Of a stretch of DNA of 64,000 nucleotides, positions 1 through 12,063 are shown one piece after another. The first letter of the stretch is position 1. Each line of letters starts with the position of its first letter. The translations under genes and the position numbers were made by a program. The notes beneath the pieces were generated by a model. It ran no database searches and was not told where the DNA came from. It worked only from the letters and a program-made list of their open reading frames with translations. The stretch lies in the NCBI GenBank assembly GCA_963921825.1, contig OY997594.1, positions 40,604,557 through 40,668,556 of the forward strand, given 5' to 3'. The DNA comes from Erodium maritimum (lineage: Eukaryota; Streptophyta; Magnoliopsida; Geraniales; Geraniaceae).

Positions 1-518
1 TTCTTGATTCCCAGGTTTGTCTCTCTATGGCGCTTCTGCTGATACAGTTATGTGGGCTTCCTGCATTTGCCTCCGAATTTGTGAGTTCAGCTGTGGAGTT
101 CGTTTGGTTTGCTCGAACTACACCTTGCAGGTCAAACTTTCTGCGTTTTGGTTGTATTTGCTCATAATTTTGAATTTGGCGTTCTGGGTTTTTCTTGTAT
201 TTGGATGGTCTGAAGTGGGTTTTGCTTCCATAAGGGTGTTGTCAACTGGGTATTGTTCAGTTTCCCTGAATTTGGTTACTTTTCATGGTTTGTAGGTGTT
301 CCAAACTGCGGAGTTGCGTAATTGGCTCTATTTGCAGGTCTAGTAAACTAGTATTTGATGTTGCGTGTGATTTTATGAGCATTCTGTAGAGTCAAAGCTG
401 TGAGTTTTGGTTGTTTGATTTGGTTGAGGAAACAACTGGATTTCTGGGTATTTATAATTTTCTGATTATTTATTGTATGGAGGCCTGTTGTACAAATTTT
501 CTCCTGAGAAAAAGATTA
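1..518 (+). other. 5' leader / upstream region of the PERK gene
   Basis: No separate gene is visible here. The stretch is T-rich, holds several short upstream ATGs and stop codons, and leads directly into the proline-rich ATG at 519. An open frame begins at 411 and continues into the gene, but its extra 36 residues (rich in Phe, Leu, Ile and Cys) do not resemble a PERK N-terminus, so I treat them as leader. A 5'-UTR intron is possible but I cannot fix its borders. Confidence 0.45.
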
Positions 519-3500
519 ATGGCTACATCATCACCTTCTCCAGATTCTTCTCCTACACCACCATCAAATTCATCAACCTCAGAGCCACCAGCTTCTTCAA
601 CTCCTGCAGCTCCATTGCCCCAATCACCTCCATCCACAGTGTCTGCCACTCCCCCTCCATCTCCACCACTACAGTCATCATCGCCACCACCACCATCCCC
701 TCTTGATCCACCACCTCCAGCATCCACACCGCCATCCCCTCCGTCACCACCCCCACAATCACTTCCAGCAGCAACTCCACCTTCACCTCCTCCAATTGTG
801 ACTTCACCACCCCCTTCAAGTTCGTCTGTACCAGCTCCACCACAATCCTCTCAGACGCCTCCTGTGGCAAACCCACCACCACCACCTTCTCAAGCTGCCT
901 CGCCTTCCCCACCTCCTCCGGAAGATGTCCCTAATCCACCTTCTTTCAATTCTCCACCTCCACCAGTGCCAAAAGCACCTGAAAGTTCCCCTCCTCAACC
1001 ATCTGGTTCTCAGTCTGCTCCTCCACCCTCTTCAAGTTCTTCCTCAACACCCACATTGCCACCTCCTCCTCTGGCCCCATCATTTCCATTGCCTGCCCCA
1101 AATTCTTCTGCTCCATTAAGTAATTCATCCTCAAATCCCACCATATCACCTTTTCCCTCCTTTCCAACAGAGAAACCAACTCCGACTAATGGTACTAGTG
1201 TATCAGAAAATGCGGCATCCACAGGTAATAGAGGTTTAATTACTGGAGGTGCAGCGGCAACTGGCATTGTAGTTAGTTTTGTGTTGCTTAGCCTCATTGT
1301 CATGGCTGCCTGGTTTGTGTGGAAAAGGACAAAAAGGTCCACTGGATCCAAGCTTGGATATACTATGCCCTCTCCTTCCGCACAAAATTCAGGTACAACA
1401 CTGGTCTCCGCCTTACTTTTGGTTGATTATATTCTCAACAAACTTGTCCATGAGTAAGAGCTGCAATAGTAGAAAGTAGTTTGGAAATGACACAATAGAT
1501 ACTCAAGTAGTAATTTTTCTATTATATTTGACACGACTTTAATTTGGTAATACTTTCTGGGAATGTGATGTTTTTCTTATATTTGTTATGTAATGTTACT
1601 TACAACGAGTAATGTTATGATTTGGTAACTATTACTAGTCTGTTTTTTATGGCCTGTATTTCTTGAACCATTTCACTCTTGTTCACCATATTTCAATAAT
1701 TGGTTGTGACAAAGTAGATTGTGAATGAAGAAGCCCAAGGATTATTTACAGACGTGTTATCTTAAGGTAGGGCAAACATGGCCCCTGACCCCTACCTCCT
1801 AAAGTAACTCCAATTCCTCTTCTAACCCATTTGAATATTGGTAAATATAGAAAATGGAGTTGCCTTCTAATTCTGTAAAAGATAACCACTCTTGAATTTA
1901 GATCCCTTTTTCATTGTATTAAGCTAACAGCAAGCAGTTAACTTCGTACCGCATAGACTTCTTTATCATGCCTTATCTTCTTCTTTAGTCATTAGCAGAT
2001 CCCTTTTTTTGTTTCTAAATTTTTTATGTGCAAATGTGCTTATATTTTTAGTGGTCATCATTCAATAAAACGGGGAAGCCATAAGATTATGTTTTCCATA
2101 ATACTAGTATTGTATTATTGTTGTTTACTGTCTAAGTGATTTACATCTTGTAGCAGAGTAATGGGGAATTCTATCTAGTGTCAAACAATCTTGTGCTTGT
2201 GGATATCCTAAAATTAGGTTCTTGAGTTAGTTAACAAGCTGCAGTTGAATTGAATATTTTCAACTTTCTCTACTGAGGCCATCAAACTGACATTCATGGA
2301 GTTTGCATGTCTGCAGATGCAGCATTTTTTAGGGCTAACTCTCCAGCTCCCTTGATAGGAAGTGGCTCTCGTAGTGATTTCAATTATTCATCATTAGAGG
2401 CGGGAGGAGTAAGCAACTCAAGGTCATTGTTTACTTCTCAAGAGTTAGGGCAGGCCACAGATTGATTTTCAGCTCAGAATCTGTTAGGTGAAGGTGGATT
2501 TGGTTTTGTCTATAAAGGTGTCCTGACAGATGGGAGAGAAGTAGCTGTAAAACAGCTCAAGATTGGTGGTGGACAGGGAGAGCGTGAATTCCAAGCTGAG
2601 GTTGAGATTATTAGCCGAGTACATCATCGTCATTTAGTTTCACTGGTGGGTTATTGTATATCAGATCATCAAAGGCTGCTTGTATATGACTATGTTCCGA
2701 ACAATACCCTTGACTATCATCTCCATGGTAAGATCTACTGGCATAATGAAATGAAAAATATGCCTACTTTCTCTATTTCATCCTTTTCCTCTTTTCTTTC
2801 CTCAATTATTTTTGACTTGCAAATAAAAATTGTATCAAATTTAAGCATCACATGAGATGCATGCATCCAATATCTTTCAATCATGACATTTTTCGATAAT
2901 CTACAAAGAGGTCCCATCTTATGCCAATTACCTTATTCATCCTTGTTAAGATGCTTCAAAAACAATGTTTTAGGCCAATTAACTCGTTCATCCTTGTTAA
3001 GCTGCTTCAAAAGGATAAATTGTAAAATTACTAACTGCCTTTGTTCTTATGGAAATTTGCAGGTCATAACAAGCCGGGTTTGGACTGGGCAACCCGAGTC
3101 AAGGTTGCTGCTGGTGCAGCTCGTGGAATAGCTTACCTACATGAAGATTGTAATATCTTCCTTTACCCTTCATATTCTTTTGTTAATTTCTCAGAATAGT
3201 CTCTAATCAATTATCCATGCATATATGGAAGACTACTATTTTCTTTTAAATTTGTCAAACAGTTTTCTAGTTCTTACTCGTAGTTTTTAAGCAAAATTGC
3301 AAAAACTTGCAGGGAACTGTGCGCGTTGTGCAAATACTGTTGGTGAACTATTTTTTTTTTTTGCAAAAAACATTCCCCAACTATTTTCCGTCTGCAAATC
3401 CGTTATCTTTAATGGAAATTAGTCATGTGATAGTCCAGTGACTTCAATTTTTCTTGGAAATGATAGTTTTTCCCTTTACATTATATGTCTTCTGTATTTT

Positions 3501-6174
3501 GTAAGCCTCATGTATACATGTTTTACATTTTGGAACCCTTATGTATACACTTTTGCTTGGTTACTTTCGACTGTTTTTTTAAAAAAAAAAATTAACCCCA
3601 TTAGTGGATTTGCAGATGGAAAATAGTTGGGGGATGCTTTTTGCATAATAAAATAGTTCATAGGTAGTTTTTGAAAAACGCTCATAGTTCACCGCATGTT
3701 TTTTGCAATTATTCCTAGTTTTTAATATAAAAAAGAAAATTGACTCTCATTGTGATATGAATGTACTAAAGTCTTCGTCAATTATTTGTGTAACTATGGC
3801 ATGAATAAATGAAACATTTTCTATGTTGACAGAATTGACATACTCACAAGCTTCAGAAATCGAACTCAGAGTTTACTAGAATTATGATTTTGTATTCAGG
3901 TCATCCACGCATCATTCACAGAGATATTAAGTCCTCGAACATCCTTCTTGATAGGAACTTTGAAGCTCAGGTACGTGTATTTACATGACCTAAATTTCTA
4001 CTGCGGTAGTCTGAACTGATCTTGAATTACTTTAGATACCATGTTCTTATCCTCATTTGTTGTTTGGTATAAGCCTCTCCCATTTGATAATGTTCAAGGA
4101 GAACTTTTACCATGACAAACTTGGCAAAATATTTCAATCTGTTAATATGTTTAAAATGTGTTTATGATCTCATATTTATTGTCTGACTAGCAGGTTTCAG
4201 ATTTTGGGCTTGCAAAGCTCGCATTGGATACATGTGCTCATGTTTCAACTCGTGTCATGGGAACCTTTGGGTAGGTTACTTGTCTGATCCTGTTGAGTGT
4301 TGAGTATGACTACTCCCTTTATATGTGCCCTTTTTTCAGTTTGATTAGATGTTGGATTTTGTACTGTAATCCATATCTAATGGGCTAGATATTCATGCAT
4401 GACATATTTCCCAAATGAACAGCACATCTTTGGCAAGTTATAGGTGTATGCAGCATTAAATGGAAATTCAATTGTGATTTTTTCAGATACATGGCTCCAG
4501 AGTATGCAACAAGTGGGAAGCTGACTGAAAAGTCTGATGTTTACTCATTTAGGGTTGTGCTTTTGGAACTGATTACAGGTCGTAAGCCTGTTGATGACTC
4601 TCAGCCAGTAGGTGATGAGAGCCTAGTTGAATGGGTAAGCTCCATCAACATTACATGATTAATCTTTTTGTGTCTTATTTTGTTTGCTTGAGAGTATATG
4701 GGTTATATTCTATGCTATGCTTCTGCCTTGTAAAAACATGTCCTGATAACTTCATTAAGAAGAAATTTCTGACACCTGTGAGAGAGATAATCAATGTCAA
4801 AATCGAAAATCTGAAATATCAAAATCAATAATAGGATGATTTGGTATAATATTCAATGGATATCCAATAAATTTTAGCTTTTATTAATGGTCATAACATG
4901 ACTAAGGTGATTATAAGGAGTACAAGAGGCATAAAAGGTGATTAAACTATTAAGGGTTAATCGTCAAAAAGTGCACTGAAGTTTTGTCCACAAACGAAAA
5001 CATGCATAAACTTTTGTCCACGCTTTAAAGGTGCACTGAAGTTTTGTCCACAGACTTTTTTTATAGAAAAAACGTAACAGGGATGCTCAGAATGAATGGT
5101 CTGGGCAGTTCTTCGCGGATTCAGTAGATTTGTGGGCAATACATAATGCATTCTAAAGTTGTGTGGACAATTCATAATGCATTCTATAGTTTTGTGGGCA
5201 ATACTTTATGGTAGTTTTCGACAATTAACCTGTTACGTTTTCCTAAAAAAGTCGGTGGACAAAACTTCAGTGCACCCTTAAAACGTGGACAAAAGTTTAT
5301 GCATATTTTCGTTTGTGGACAAAACTTCAGTGCACTTTTTGACGATTAACCCAAATGTAAAATATGCCGAGAAATGGAAATAGAGAACACAAGAATCAGT
5401 TGATGGGCTCCTACGCACCGGACGTCAGATATGTTTATCGAACATCTTATAACTGGACTGATTTCTATATTTTCTGTCCATATAAGATGGCAAAACAAGT
5501 CCATTTGTTTAGTTAAAATTAAAATTTTGTTTACCACTTGTTAAAATCGTTTAATTAAGTTAAACGAAACTTGCCTTTTTTTTTTCCTTTTTCTTGAGAC
5601 AGTACGTAACATAATTGTCGTACAAAATGAGCGCCAACCGATGTGGGTATATTTCACATATTTAACTATTTGAGGTTTAGTATAGTGAGATGAGGGACTT
5701 AACCTTTGGGTAGTGAAAATGCCTGTGATTCAGGCTCGACCCCTGCTTACTCAAGCACTTGATAATGGAGGATTCGAGGAGTTGGTAGATCCGAGCTTGA
5801 AGAAGAACTACGTTGAAGGTGAGCTGTTCCGGATGGTTAAGGCAGCTGCTGCTTGTGTGCGCCACTCAGCTGCAAAAAGGCCGAGAATGAGCCAGGTAAC
5901 TTATTCATTCACATGGATTATGTGGTCCAGTTTCTGGGAAATGTAATAAGAAAATGGTTGTTTTGCGTAGGTTGTTCGAGCTTTCGAGTCTTTAGATGAA
6001 TTCTCAGATCTCTCCAATGGAATGAAACCTGGACAAAGTGAAATATATGATTCAGCAGCGCAGTCTGCACAGATTAGGATGTTTCAGAGGATGGCGTTCG
6101 GTAGTCAAAACTATAGTGCAGGGTTTTCTGATAGGAGTCAGAGTAGCTGGGAAAGTAGAGAACACAATATATGA
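519..6174 (+). CDS. PERK: PERK8-like proline-rich receptor kinase, 8 exons, with one in-frame stop
   Basis: Plasma-membrane Ser/Thr receptor-like kinase of the PERK family, thought to sense the cell wall through its extensin-like ectodomain. Exons inferred from GT-AG sites and kinase homology: 519-1392, 2317-2727, 3063-3149, 3900-3970, 4194-4270, 4487-4634, 5734-5895, 5971-6174. They sum to 2034 nt, exactly 678 codons, close to PERK8 (about 680 aa). Residues 1 to about 235 are Pro/Ser-rich; 249-268 form a transmembrane helix followed by WKRTKR. Kinase landmarks are the GEGGFG loop (349-354), Lys370, HRDIKSSN (catalytic Asp466), DFG (484-486) and APE (510-512). The C-terminal tail includes [16 protein letters not shown], which points to the PERK8-13 branch. 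Odd points: TGA replaces codon 341, where relatives have Gly after AT(N/D), and Arg529 replaces the usual Gly of DVYSFG. As read, only a 340-residue kinase-less protein would be made. It is a probable recent pseudogene unless the TGA is a sequencing error. Confidence 0.85.
1393..2316 (+). other. PERK intron 1
   Basis: A 924-bp AT-rich intron from CAG|GTACAA to CTGCAG|AT. It separates the ectodomain/TM exon from the juxtamembrane and kinase start, the usual PERK gene arrangement. Nothing else recognisable is inside. Confidence 0.75.
2463..2465 (+). other. Premature in-frame TGA in PERK exon 2
   Basis: The frame set by exon 1 (phase 1 at its 3' end) and by the kinase reading through the rest of exon 2 places a TGA between GQATD and [13 protein letters not shown]. 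Family members normally have Gly here. The reading frame is open on both sides, so this is a single substitution, not a frameshift. It would remove the whole kinase domain and is a good nonsense-mediated-decay candidate because six introns lie downstream. Confidence 0.85.
2915..3012 (+). repeat. Short direct duplication in PERK intron 2
   Basis: Two adjacent copies of a roughly 48-bp unit, each carrying CCAATTA...TTCATCCTTGTTAAG and ending GCTTCAAAA, with a few substitutions. It is a local tandem duplication inside intron 2 (2728-3062) with no coding consequence. Confidence 0.6.
3281..3726. mobile_element. MITE-like inverted-repeat element in PERK intron 3
   Basis: The left arm from 3281 and the right arm ending about 3726 are inverted copies of each other. 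Both contain the block reading CCCAACTATTTTCC and, further out, a TTGCAAAAA stretch. The arms are about 130 bp with moderate divergence and no coding sequence between them, which is the form of a miniature inverted-repeat transposable element. It sits wholly within intron 3 (3150-3899). No clear target-site duplication was found. Confidence 0.6.
4954..5352. mobile_element. Young MITE with long near-identical arms in PERK intron 6
   Basis: The termini are perfect inverted repeats beginning GGGTTAATCGTCAAAAAGTG. The arms extend about 125 bp with only a few mismatches, and each arm contains direct repeats of GTGCACTGAAGTTTTGTCCA. No ORF is supported inside. Arm identity suggests a recent insertion or a hairpin under gene conversion. 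It lies in intron 6 (4635-5733); a target-site duplication is not obvious, so the transposon superfamily is left open. Confidence 0.75.
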
Positions 6175-6510
6175 GGCTTGAAGGTGAATCAGTTGTGATG
6201 AATGAGTTAAAGGGCAACCCAGGTAGTAAATTTTGAGAGTGTACTTGGGATCCAAAAGCTGTTTCATTTCATGTAAATCTCACACAGGTTGGGGGATTTC
6301 GAGGTTTGATAGCCTTTTGGTGTTTTCAGGCGTTCTGACCATGAGTTCATGGGTGTGTTGTATCATAATGGCCTGAGCTAGAGCTGAAATTTTGATTTTA
6401 CGGTGCGGGACGGTGACTTGTTTTGGTTGTCGGGTTGATTCTTTTTTACATCCCGTTTAGGAGGAATCTAATAATTACCGTATGATTTGGATTTATGGAA
6501 ACAAAATAAA
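6175..6510 (+). other. PERK 3' UTR with candidate poly(A) signal
   Basis: After the TGA at 6172-6174 the sequence is non-coding and T-rich. A canonical AATAAA lies at 6505-6510, about 330 bp downstream of the stop, and is the best candidate for the polyadenylation signal. Confidence 0.4.
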
Positions 6511-7500
6511 AGTTGATATGGTTTCTGGAACAACTGGGGATGGAATCAACACAGCAGCGGCAACTATACTTTCTCTCGAAATTTGAGAGCAAACTCTAAC
6601 CCTAGCTTCCGTACCCCTACGATTATAGTGTTTTCTAGCCTTGCTTTTGATGCCGCCAATCTCGCTGACATTGTTCCTGCTCTCCCTGTCGGTTCTGTTA
6701 TAGCGTCTAAGGTGCAAACTTTTCCTCCGTCGTCTCCTCTTGTGAATTCGCCTTTGAAGTCCCGACGCGGGAGGATGTTGAGGCAACCTCTACACGGGAG
6801 TCCTTCAACGCCTCCACTGAAGCAGCCAGCGATGTCCCCACCTCCTTGGCCTCCACCGATAGGACGGCCCACGCGACGTCCCTTGGTTGTGTCCTCCTTA
6901 ATCAACGCCCTTCCCCCACAAAACCCTAGGCCGCCGGCCCCCAAATTTGTCAAGACCTTGCTCTGGCTCTTCCTCTCCCGGGCGGCGCGCTTTCTAGGGT
7001 TGCGCCTTCACCATGTGTTGCTGCGACTCGGGCCATGGTTCCTCCTCTCACTGGCGGAGCGGGCTCTGGGTTTCCTTTTCTTCACGACGCAAGCTTCTTC
7101 TCCCTACAGTTGTGTGGTCTAAGGTTGTGACTAACGCCAGCCGACGTGCCTCTACAACGGCCCTCGCAACTCCGGGAGGGTTATCGAGGGACCGATCATG
7201 GCACTTAGATCGGGACGAGCTCTCTCGTTCAGGCAACGGCAGGGAAACAACCCCGCCAGGAGGAATGAAAAGCCGATAGAGCATCGGGGACTGACCCTGG
7301 GAGGGTCCCATGATGATGCTTTGCCTCCCACCATCACCATTGTTGAGCTCCTAGAGTTTCGGCGCCCCGTTCACCCCCCCCCCCCCTTCGTATTCTGGCT
7401 TTGCTCGTGGGGCATCAAAATATCGTCTGTGACGGTTCTGATATTAAAAGGCTCGGTGAACCATTGTTCATTCATACTGACCTTTTGTGGTTGAGGAGCA
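6511..7500. other. Unassigned GC-rich block with weak ORFs
   Basis: This segment is far more GC-rich than both flanks. The longest plus frame runs 6583-7122 (179 codons, Pro- and Leu-rich) and an overlapping minus frame runs 6564-6953. Neither matches a family I recognise and both look like composition-driven frames. A 13-base C run at 7374-7386 follows. It could be the remains of a captured gene 5' end or a retroelement ORF1, but I cannot support either. Confidence 0.3.
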
Positions 7501-9011
7501 TGTTCCTCGATGCACATTAACGTAATCGATTTTAAAAAGTTATAATATTGCACCTTTCGCTTAAAAAAAGACAACAACGGCACAATCAACCACATATTAG
7601 AAATTGGCATAAAATTTGAAAGATAATTCCATCTCACTGTCCTGTAAGTGTGGGATTTTAAAATTACTACACTAAATTTTTTTTCCTTCTCACTACTATG
7701 AATATTCACAATTTTGTAAAAAAAAAACTTAGGGTAAGAATTTTGGAATTACAAAAATATATATATATATATATATGTATATATAATGCATTACAAAAAT
7801 TAGTTAATAAAGAATTATAAAAAATGGTATTGAAAATGTAAAAAAATATAATTATAAAAAGAATAAAAAACATGGATGAGAAATAAAAATAAATAGAAAA
7901 AAGAATTAAAACATAGCAAATTGGATTAATTAAAATTAATGAAATAAATTAAGTATTAATTAAGGTTTATGAATTAATCAAGATTAGCATTAATAAAAAT
8001 ATATTATTCTAATGTTATACTTTAAAATTTTGAAAGTGAATGCTGGACATAATTGACATTTCACTATTTTTTCAATTATGAAAAAACAATAACATGGTTT
8101 TGAAAATTTGATAATTAGTGAGTGGTAAATGTTTTGGGCAGAAAAATAATGGAAAAAACTAAAGTGAAAATAGAACTTTTCCAAGGTAGCAGAAAAAGAA
8201 AAAAATTTAGGGTACTCATTTGAAAATAAAACTTTTCCAGGGCAACAAACTAAAAAATTCCCATTTTTTTCTTCATGATTTCTTTTTTGTTCTTTTTGCG
8301 TGTTTATACTCTTGATTGATTGCGCTCAATGTTAGGAATAATTCTTTCTGAACACCAGTCTCTACTCAGTGTCGCCTTTATAAGGAACCAAATTGTTTTT
8401 GAGGGGATCTTCGACATCATTTTGTGTGTAGGGCCTTTCTTCTTAAAACTCTCTTACATGAAGATTTACAAGCTGTCGTGAAGATTGGGCATGGCTCTAG
8501 TAACGATTTTTTCACTTCTCGAACAACTTCCCATTAGCCTCATAAGGGGGTCGGTAACATGTGGTCTTTAATATCAAAACTCTTATTCATTAGTGTTTGT
8601 CCACTTGTGACTTCATGTGAACTTGAACCGCCACTTAGTTTTCCTTAAGAAATCATCGTACTTTCACTCTTTTTGTTATGTGAAATCTTCCACAGTCGTC
8701 AAATCTAGCATAAAGGCAATCCTTATAATAGATGTTGCCTTATACCTCATACACGACCTTGAAAGGAGATGCTTGTAACACGGTATGGTACGTCGGTTCT
8801 TGCCATAGTCATATGAAGGATTTACGTTTCTCAAAGAACACGGTCTTTTGATGTGCGTAAGCAGCCTTTCATGTAGTATGGTGCTTCTTAGAACCATGTT
8901 GATCCTACATGTAACGTAACACTAACGTTTGGTTTAATTTGATGATACTCACTATTAGTTATCACATGTTGATAATGCATTGAAAAATAGACTAAAAAGA
9001 TCGATGGTTTC
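7501..9011. other. AT-rich intergenic stretch, no gene seen
   Basis: Strongly AT-rich sequence with an (AT)n run around 7757-7786 and many short A or T runs. No credible coding frame, terminal repeat or RNA gene was found. Bases about 8290-8900 are less AT-rich but also unassigned. Confidence 0.4.
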
Positions 9012-10274
9012 TAATAAGTGGTGTGACTATGGGTCAAATCCCTCTTTTACTTGCATAAGGACACAACCATCAAACAATATATTATTCGGTTAAGTACAAC
9101 TCGATCCCATAGGAGTAAAGGTATTAGTAGAATTCTCGCTAAAACCAAGTGTTGGGTTTTGTGATCTAAGACAAGCCACAATCTGTATACAATGTCATTT
9201 GTGAATTAATAAAAGTTGGCGAACATTTTATTATCATTTAATAATGTTAAATGTATGGATATACTACTATTTTTAAGATATTGGGGTGTCGTTTCCCGAT
9301 AGTAGATGTCACGCCCCAAATCTGGTTTTGGCCGGACTCGAGACGTGACCTGAAACAAACGAGATAAAAGTAGCAAAACAGTAATAAACTCTTTTAAAGC
9401 TGAAGGCGAGTCCAAAATATTTCTCAATAAGTCAATCCAAAATTTCAAATATAGTGTCAAAACTTGACAAGTAACATAAGATAAATAAAGTTCAACAGTG
9501 TGGACCAACACATCTCTAATACAACCCTCAAGACATCCGGAAGCTCCTGAGCCTCGAATTCCCCAGATCTCAAGTACACATGTACACACAATAAATAAAC
9601 AAATAGGGGTGAGCTTACGCTCAGTAGGAAAAATCGTAAACAACTTTAGCCTCCAAGTTTAATAATAAAACGGCTTTAATTCGATGTCACAAAAGTGCTT
9701 AAAACCCTTATACCAACAGATATAATAAACAAATAAAAAGCAACGATAACAACAGCGCATTCACAAGGATAACGATAACTTCCCAGAGAATAAATAGAGA
9801 ACATTATAATAAAATAGAAAACCATCACAACTGGGAACGAGTAAATACTATTAATCAATGAAATGCTATGGAATCAGTGTAATAAAATAGTATCGCTTTT
9901 TCAAATATAATAGTAACTTAAAAGATTCCATGAAAATACTATAACGAATCATAACTTATTAAAATGGGAGCAATTAATATCACGCCAACCACTCACTTTC
10001 TCAAGCCTCCGATCCATGGATAGATTCTGGGATCATATCGGTTCCCATACTCCGATCCACCAGAGTACCAATATCATATCAGATTTTCCCTCAGTCCAGA
10101 GGAGGCACATACATCGGGGCACCGGAAACCATCCCATAGGGACGCTCATCGTCGGGATTCTCGGAAATGCCACCAAAGGACCATATGTCATAGGGAACCA
10201 AGGTAGTGCTTCCGTAGGACGCATACACTTGGGTGAAACCACCGTAACCATTTCTCACAGAGTAATCCATCCAT

Positions 10275-10440
10275 CTGCCCCGTAGGGTCCAATAACCAAT
10301 GCCCTCAGGCTCCAATAATCAATCCCCGTAGTATTCAATGACCGATGCCCTCAGGCTCCAATAATCAATCCCCGTAGTATCCAATAACCGATGCCCTCAG
10401 GCTCCAATAATCAACCAATATCCCGTAGGATCTGCCAACC
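10275..10440. repeat. Short tandem repeats inside LTR copy 1
   Basis: About three units of roughly 50 bp, each with ATGCCCTCAGGCTCCAATAA and a CCCGTAGTAT-type ending. The homologous part of the inverted copy (about 22650-22770) also carries tandem repeats, but of a different 34-bp unit, so this LTR position expands repeatedly. Confidence 0.7.
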
Positions 10441-10466
10441 ACCAACGACCATAACACCACCGGATT

Positions 10467-10467
<1 letters not shown>

Positions 10468-10499
<32 letters not shown>
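10468..10499. repeat. Poly(C) tract of 32 bases
   Basis: An uninterrupted run of 32 C between GGATTA and GGTGTAGTACCGAA. On the complementary strand it is a G32 run able to form G-quadruplexes. The homologous LTR at 20654-23586 has a G24 run at exactly the same place, so the tract is an ancestral LTR feature. The exact length may be uncertain because homopolymers sequence poorly. Confidence 0.9.
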
Positions 10500-10503
<4 letters not shown>

Positions 10504-12037
10504 TAGTACCGAATCGAACAACCAAGCATTTCAAGAGTAAGAATAGGGAAGCACACTATAATTTGTCCATCAATCAACACTTATCGAATCACACTTTCAT
10601 CACAGCAAGACACCCATTAGTACTCCACACTTACCGTATACTTACCTGTTACGATCCATCGGTCCATCGATCACCTGATCATGCCCCTTCGCACAATCAG
10701 TCATACTCGACCATCCGTTCAAACATTCAATCAATCAATCATGTAGACATTAAATCAATCAAGCATAAAATTAAACTAGTTTCATTAGACTCTTGATTAT
10801 CCTAATAACTAGCAACCAAGCATGTGAACCTAACACAACAACTAATCCGAGGACTCATCGGGCCTCTCTACCAGTAAATCAATTCCCAAGTATTGAAAGC
10901 GAGTTACACTAGTTATTCTCATCCTAAGAATGCATTCTAGACACATCCGATTATTAATAATTGAAAGACGATTATTCTAGTTATTCGCATCATATATGCC
11001 ATTCTAGGACCTTTCCGATTTTATTATCCTAACATGCATACTAGTAGTGAAATACTCGAGTAGTTAGGACTTTCCCTACCTTGTGGTCTTCCTCTAATAA
11101 TACTCTGATGAAAAGCTCGAGTGGCCTCTCCTCCGTTCTTCACACGGGTCCCGTTCTTCACACGGGTCCCGGAGTGGTCTTCGTCCTTCTAACTCGGTTC
11201 CAAACCCTTTTTCTCGGGCGAAGTCCCGTCTAGGTTTGACAAATAAAACGTCCAAATCAATACTGATAATTGTCCAAAGGTCCCCTGGTGTTTAAATCCA
11301 ATTAATTAAATAGTTAATTAACCTGTTTTAAAAAGATTTTTCTTTAAATCTGGGTTGACCCGGATCCGACCCGGGTCCGACCCGAATCCAAGCCCAAACC
11401 CGGATCCAGAACCCAGAACCCGGACCTGACTCGGAACCGGTCCAAACCCGACCCGGACCCGAACCAGATTCGGCTCCAGCCCGGATCCAGAGCCTGCCCT
11501 TAAACCTGGGCCTGGCCCAGTCCGTCCTGTCCGATCCGTCTCCTGGCCCAAGTAAACTGGCCCAAGGCCCAAAATGACCTGACTCTGGTTTGAACACCTG
11601 AGCTCGTGACGGTGGCGGTGAGGGATTGCTCCGGCCTCGGGACGACGGCGGACGGTGGCCTGAAAGCCTGGAAAACGTCCGGCGAGGGTTCGGAGAGACG
11701 GCGGGGCCATGGGTGACCCAGGACGTGGCGGCGATGGCCGGAGGGCGACTCCCGAGTCCCTTCGTCTCAGATCTGACGAGGGAACGTAGGTTCGCCGGCG
11801 TCGTCCCGTCCTTGCTCGCCCATGGCGTCGCCAGAAAGAGGGAGAGGTCCGGTGGAGTCGAGGAAACGGAGAGGGGCGGCGGAGTTACGAACCGTGTTCG
11901 TCTCTTTCGCCATTGCTGCTCGAAACACAACCGGAGAAGACGAAAGGTTCGAGTGGTCTCCGGCGCTGGCGTGCTTCGATCCGTGCACGGGGGAGGTGAA
12001 CTCAGTGAGGGCGACACTGATTCGAGAGAGAACAATG

Positions 12038-12063
12038 CGAGAGAGAGAGAGAGAGAGAGAGAG
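12038..12063. repeat. (GA)n microsatellite
   Basis: A run of GA dinucleotides in the GC-rich 5' part (element sense) of LTR copy 1. It resembles the CT-rich leader tracts common near plant transcription starts, but no start site can be shown. Confidence 0.8.

Noticed and set aside
411..518. N-terminal extension of the PERK frame from an upstream ATG
   Set aside because: The added residues are hydrophobic and unlike any PERK start; the ATG at 519 opens the Pro/Ser-rich region directly.
470..1351. Antisense and alternative ORFs over the proline-rich exon
   Set aside because: They arise from the CCA/CCT codon bias of the ectodomain and have Gly/Val- or Arg/Trp-rich compositions with no motif.
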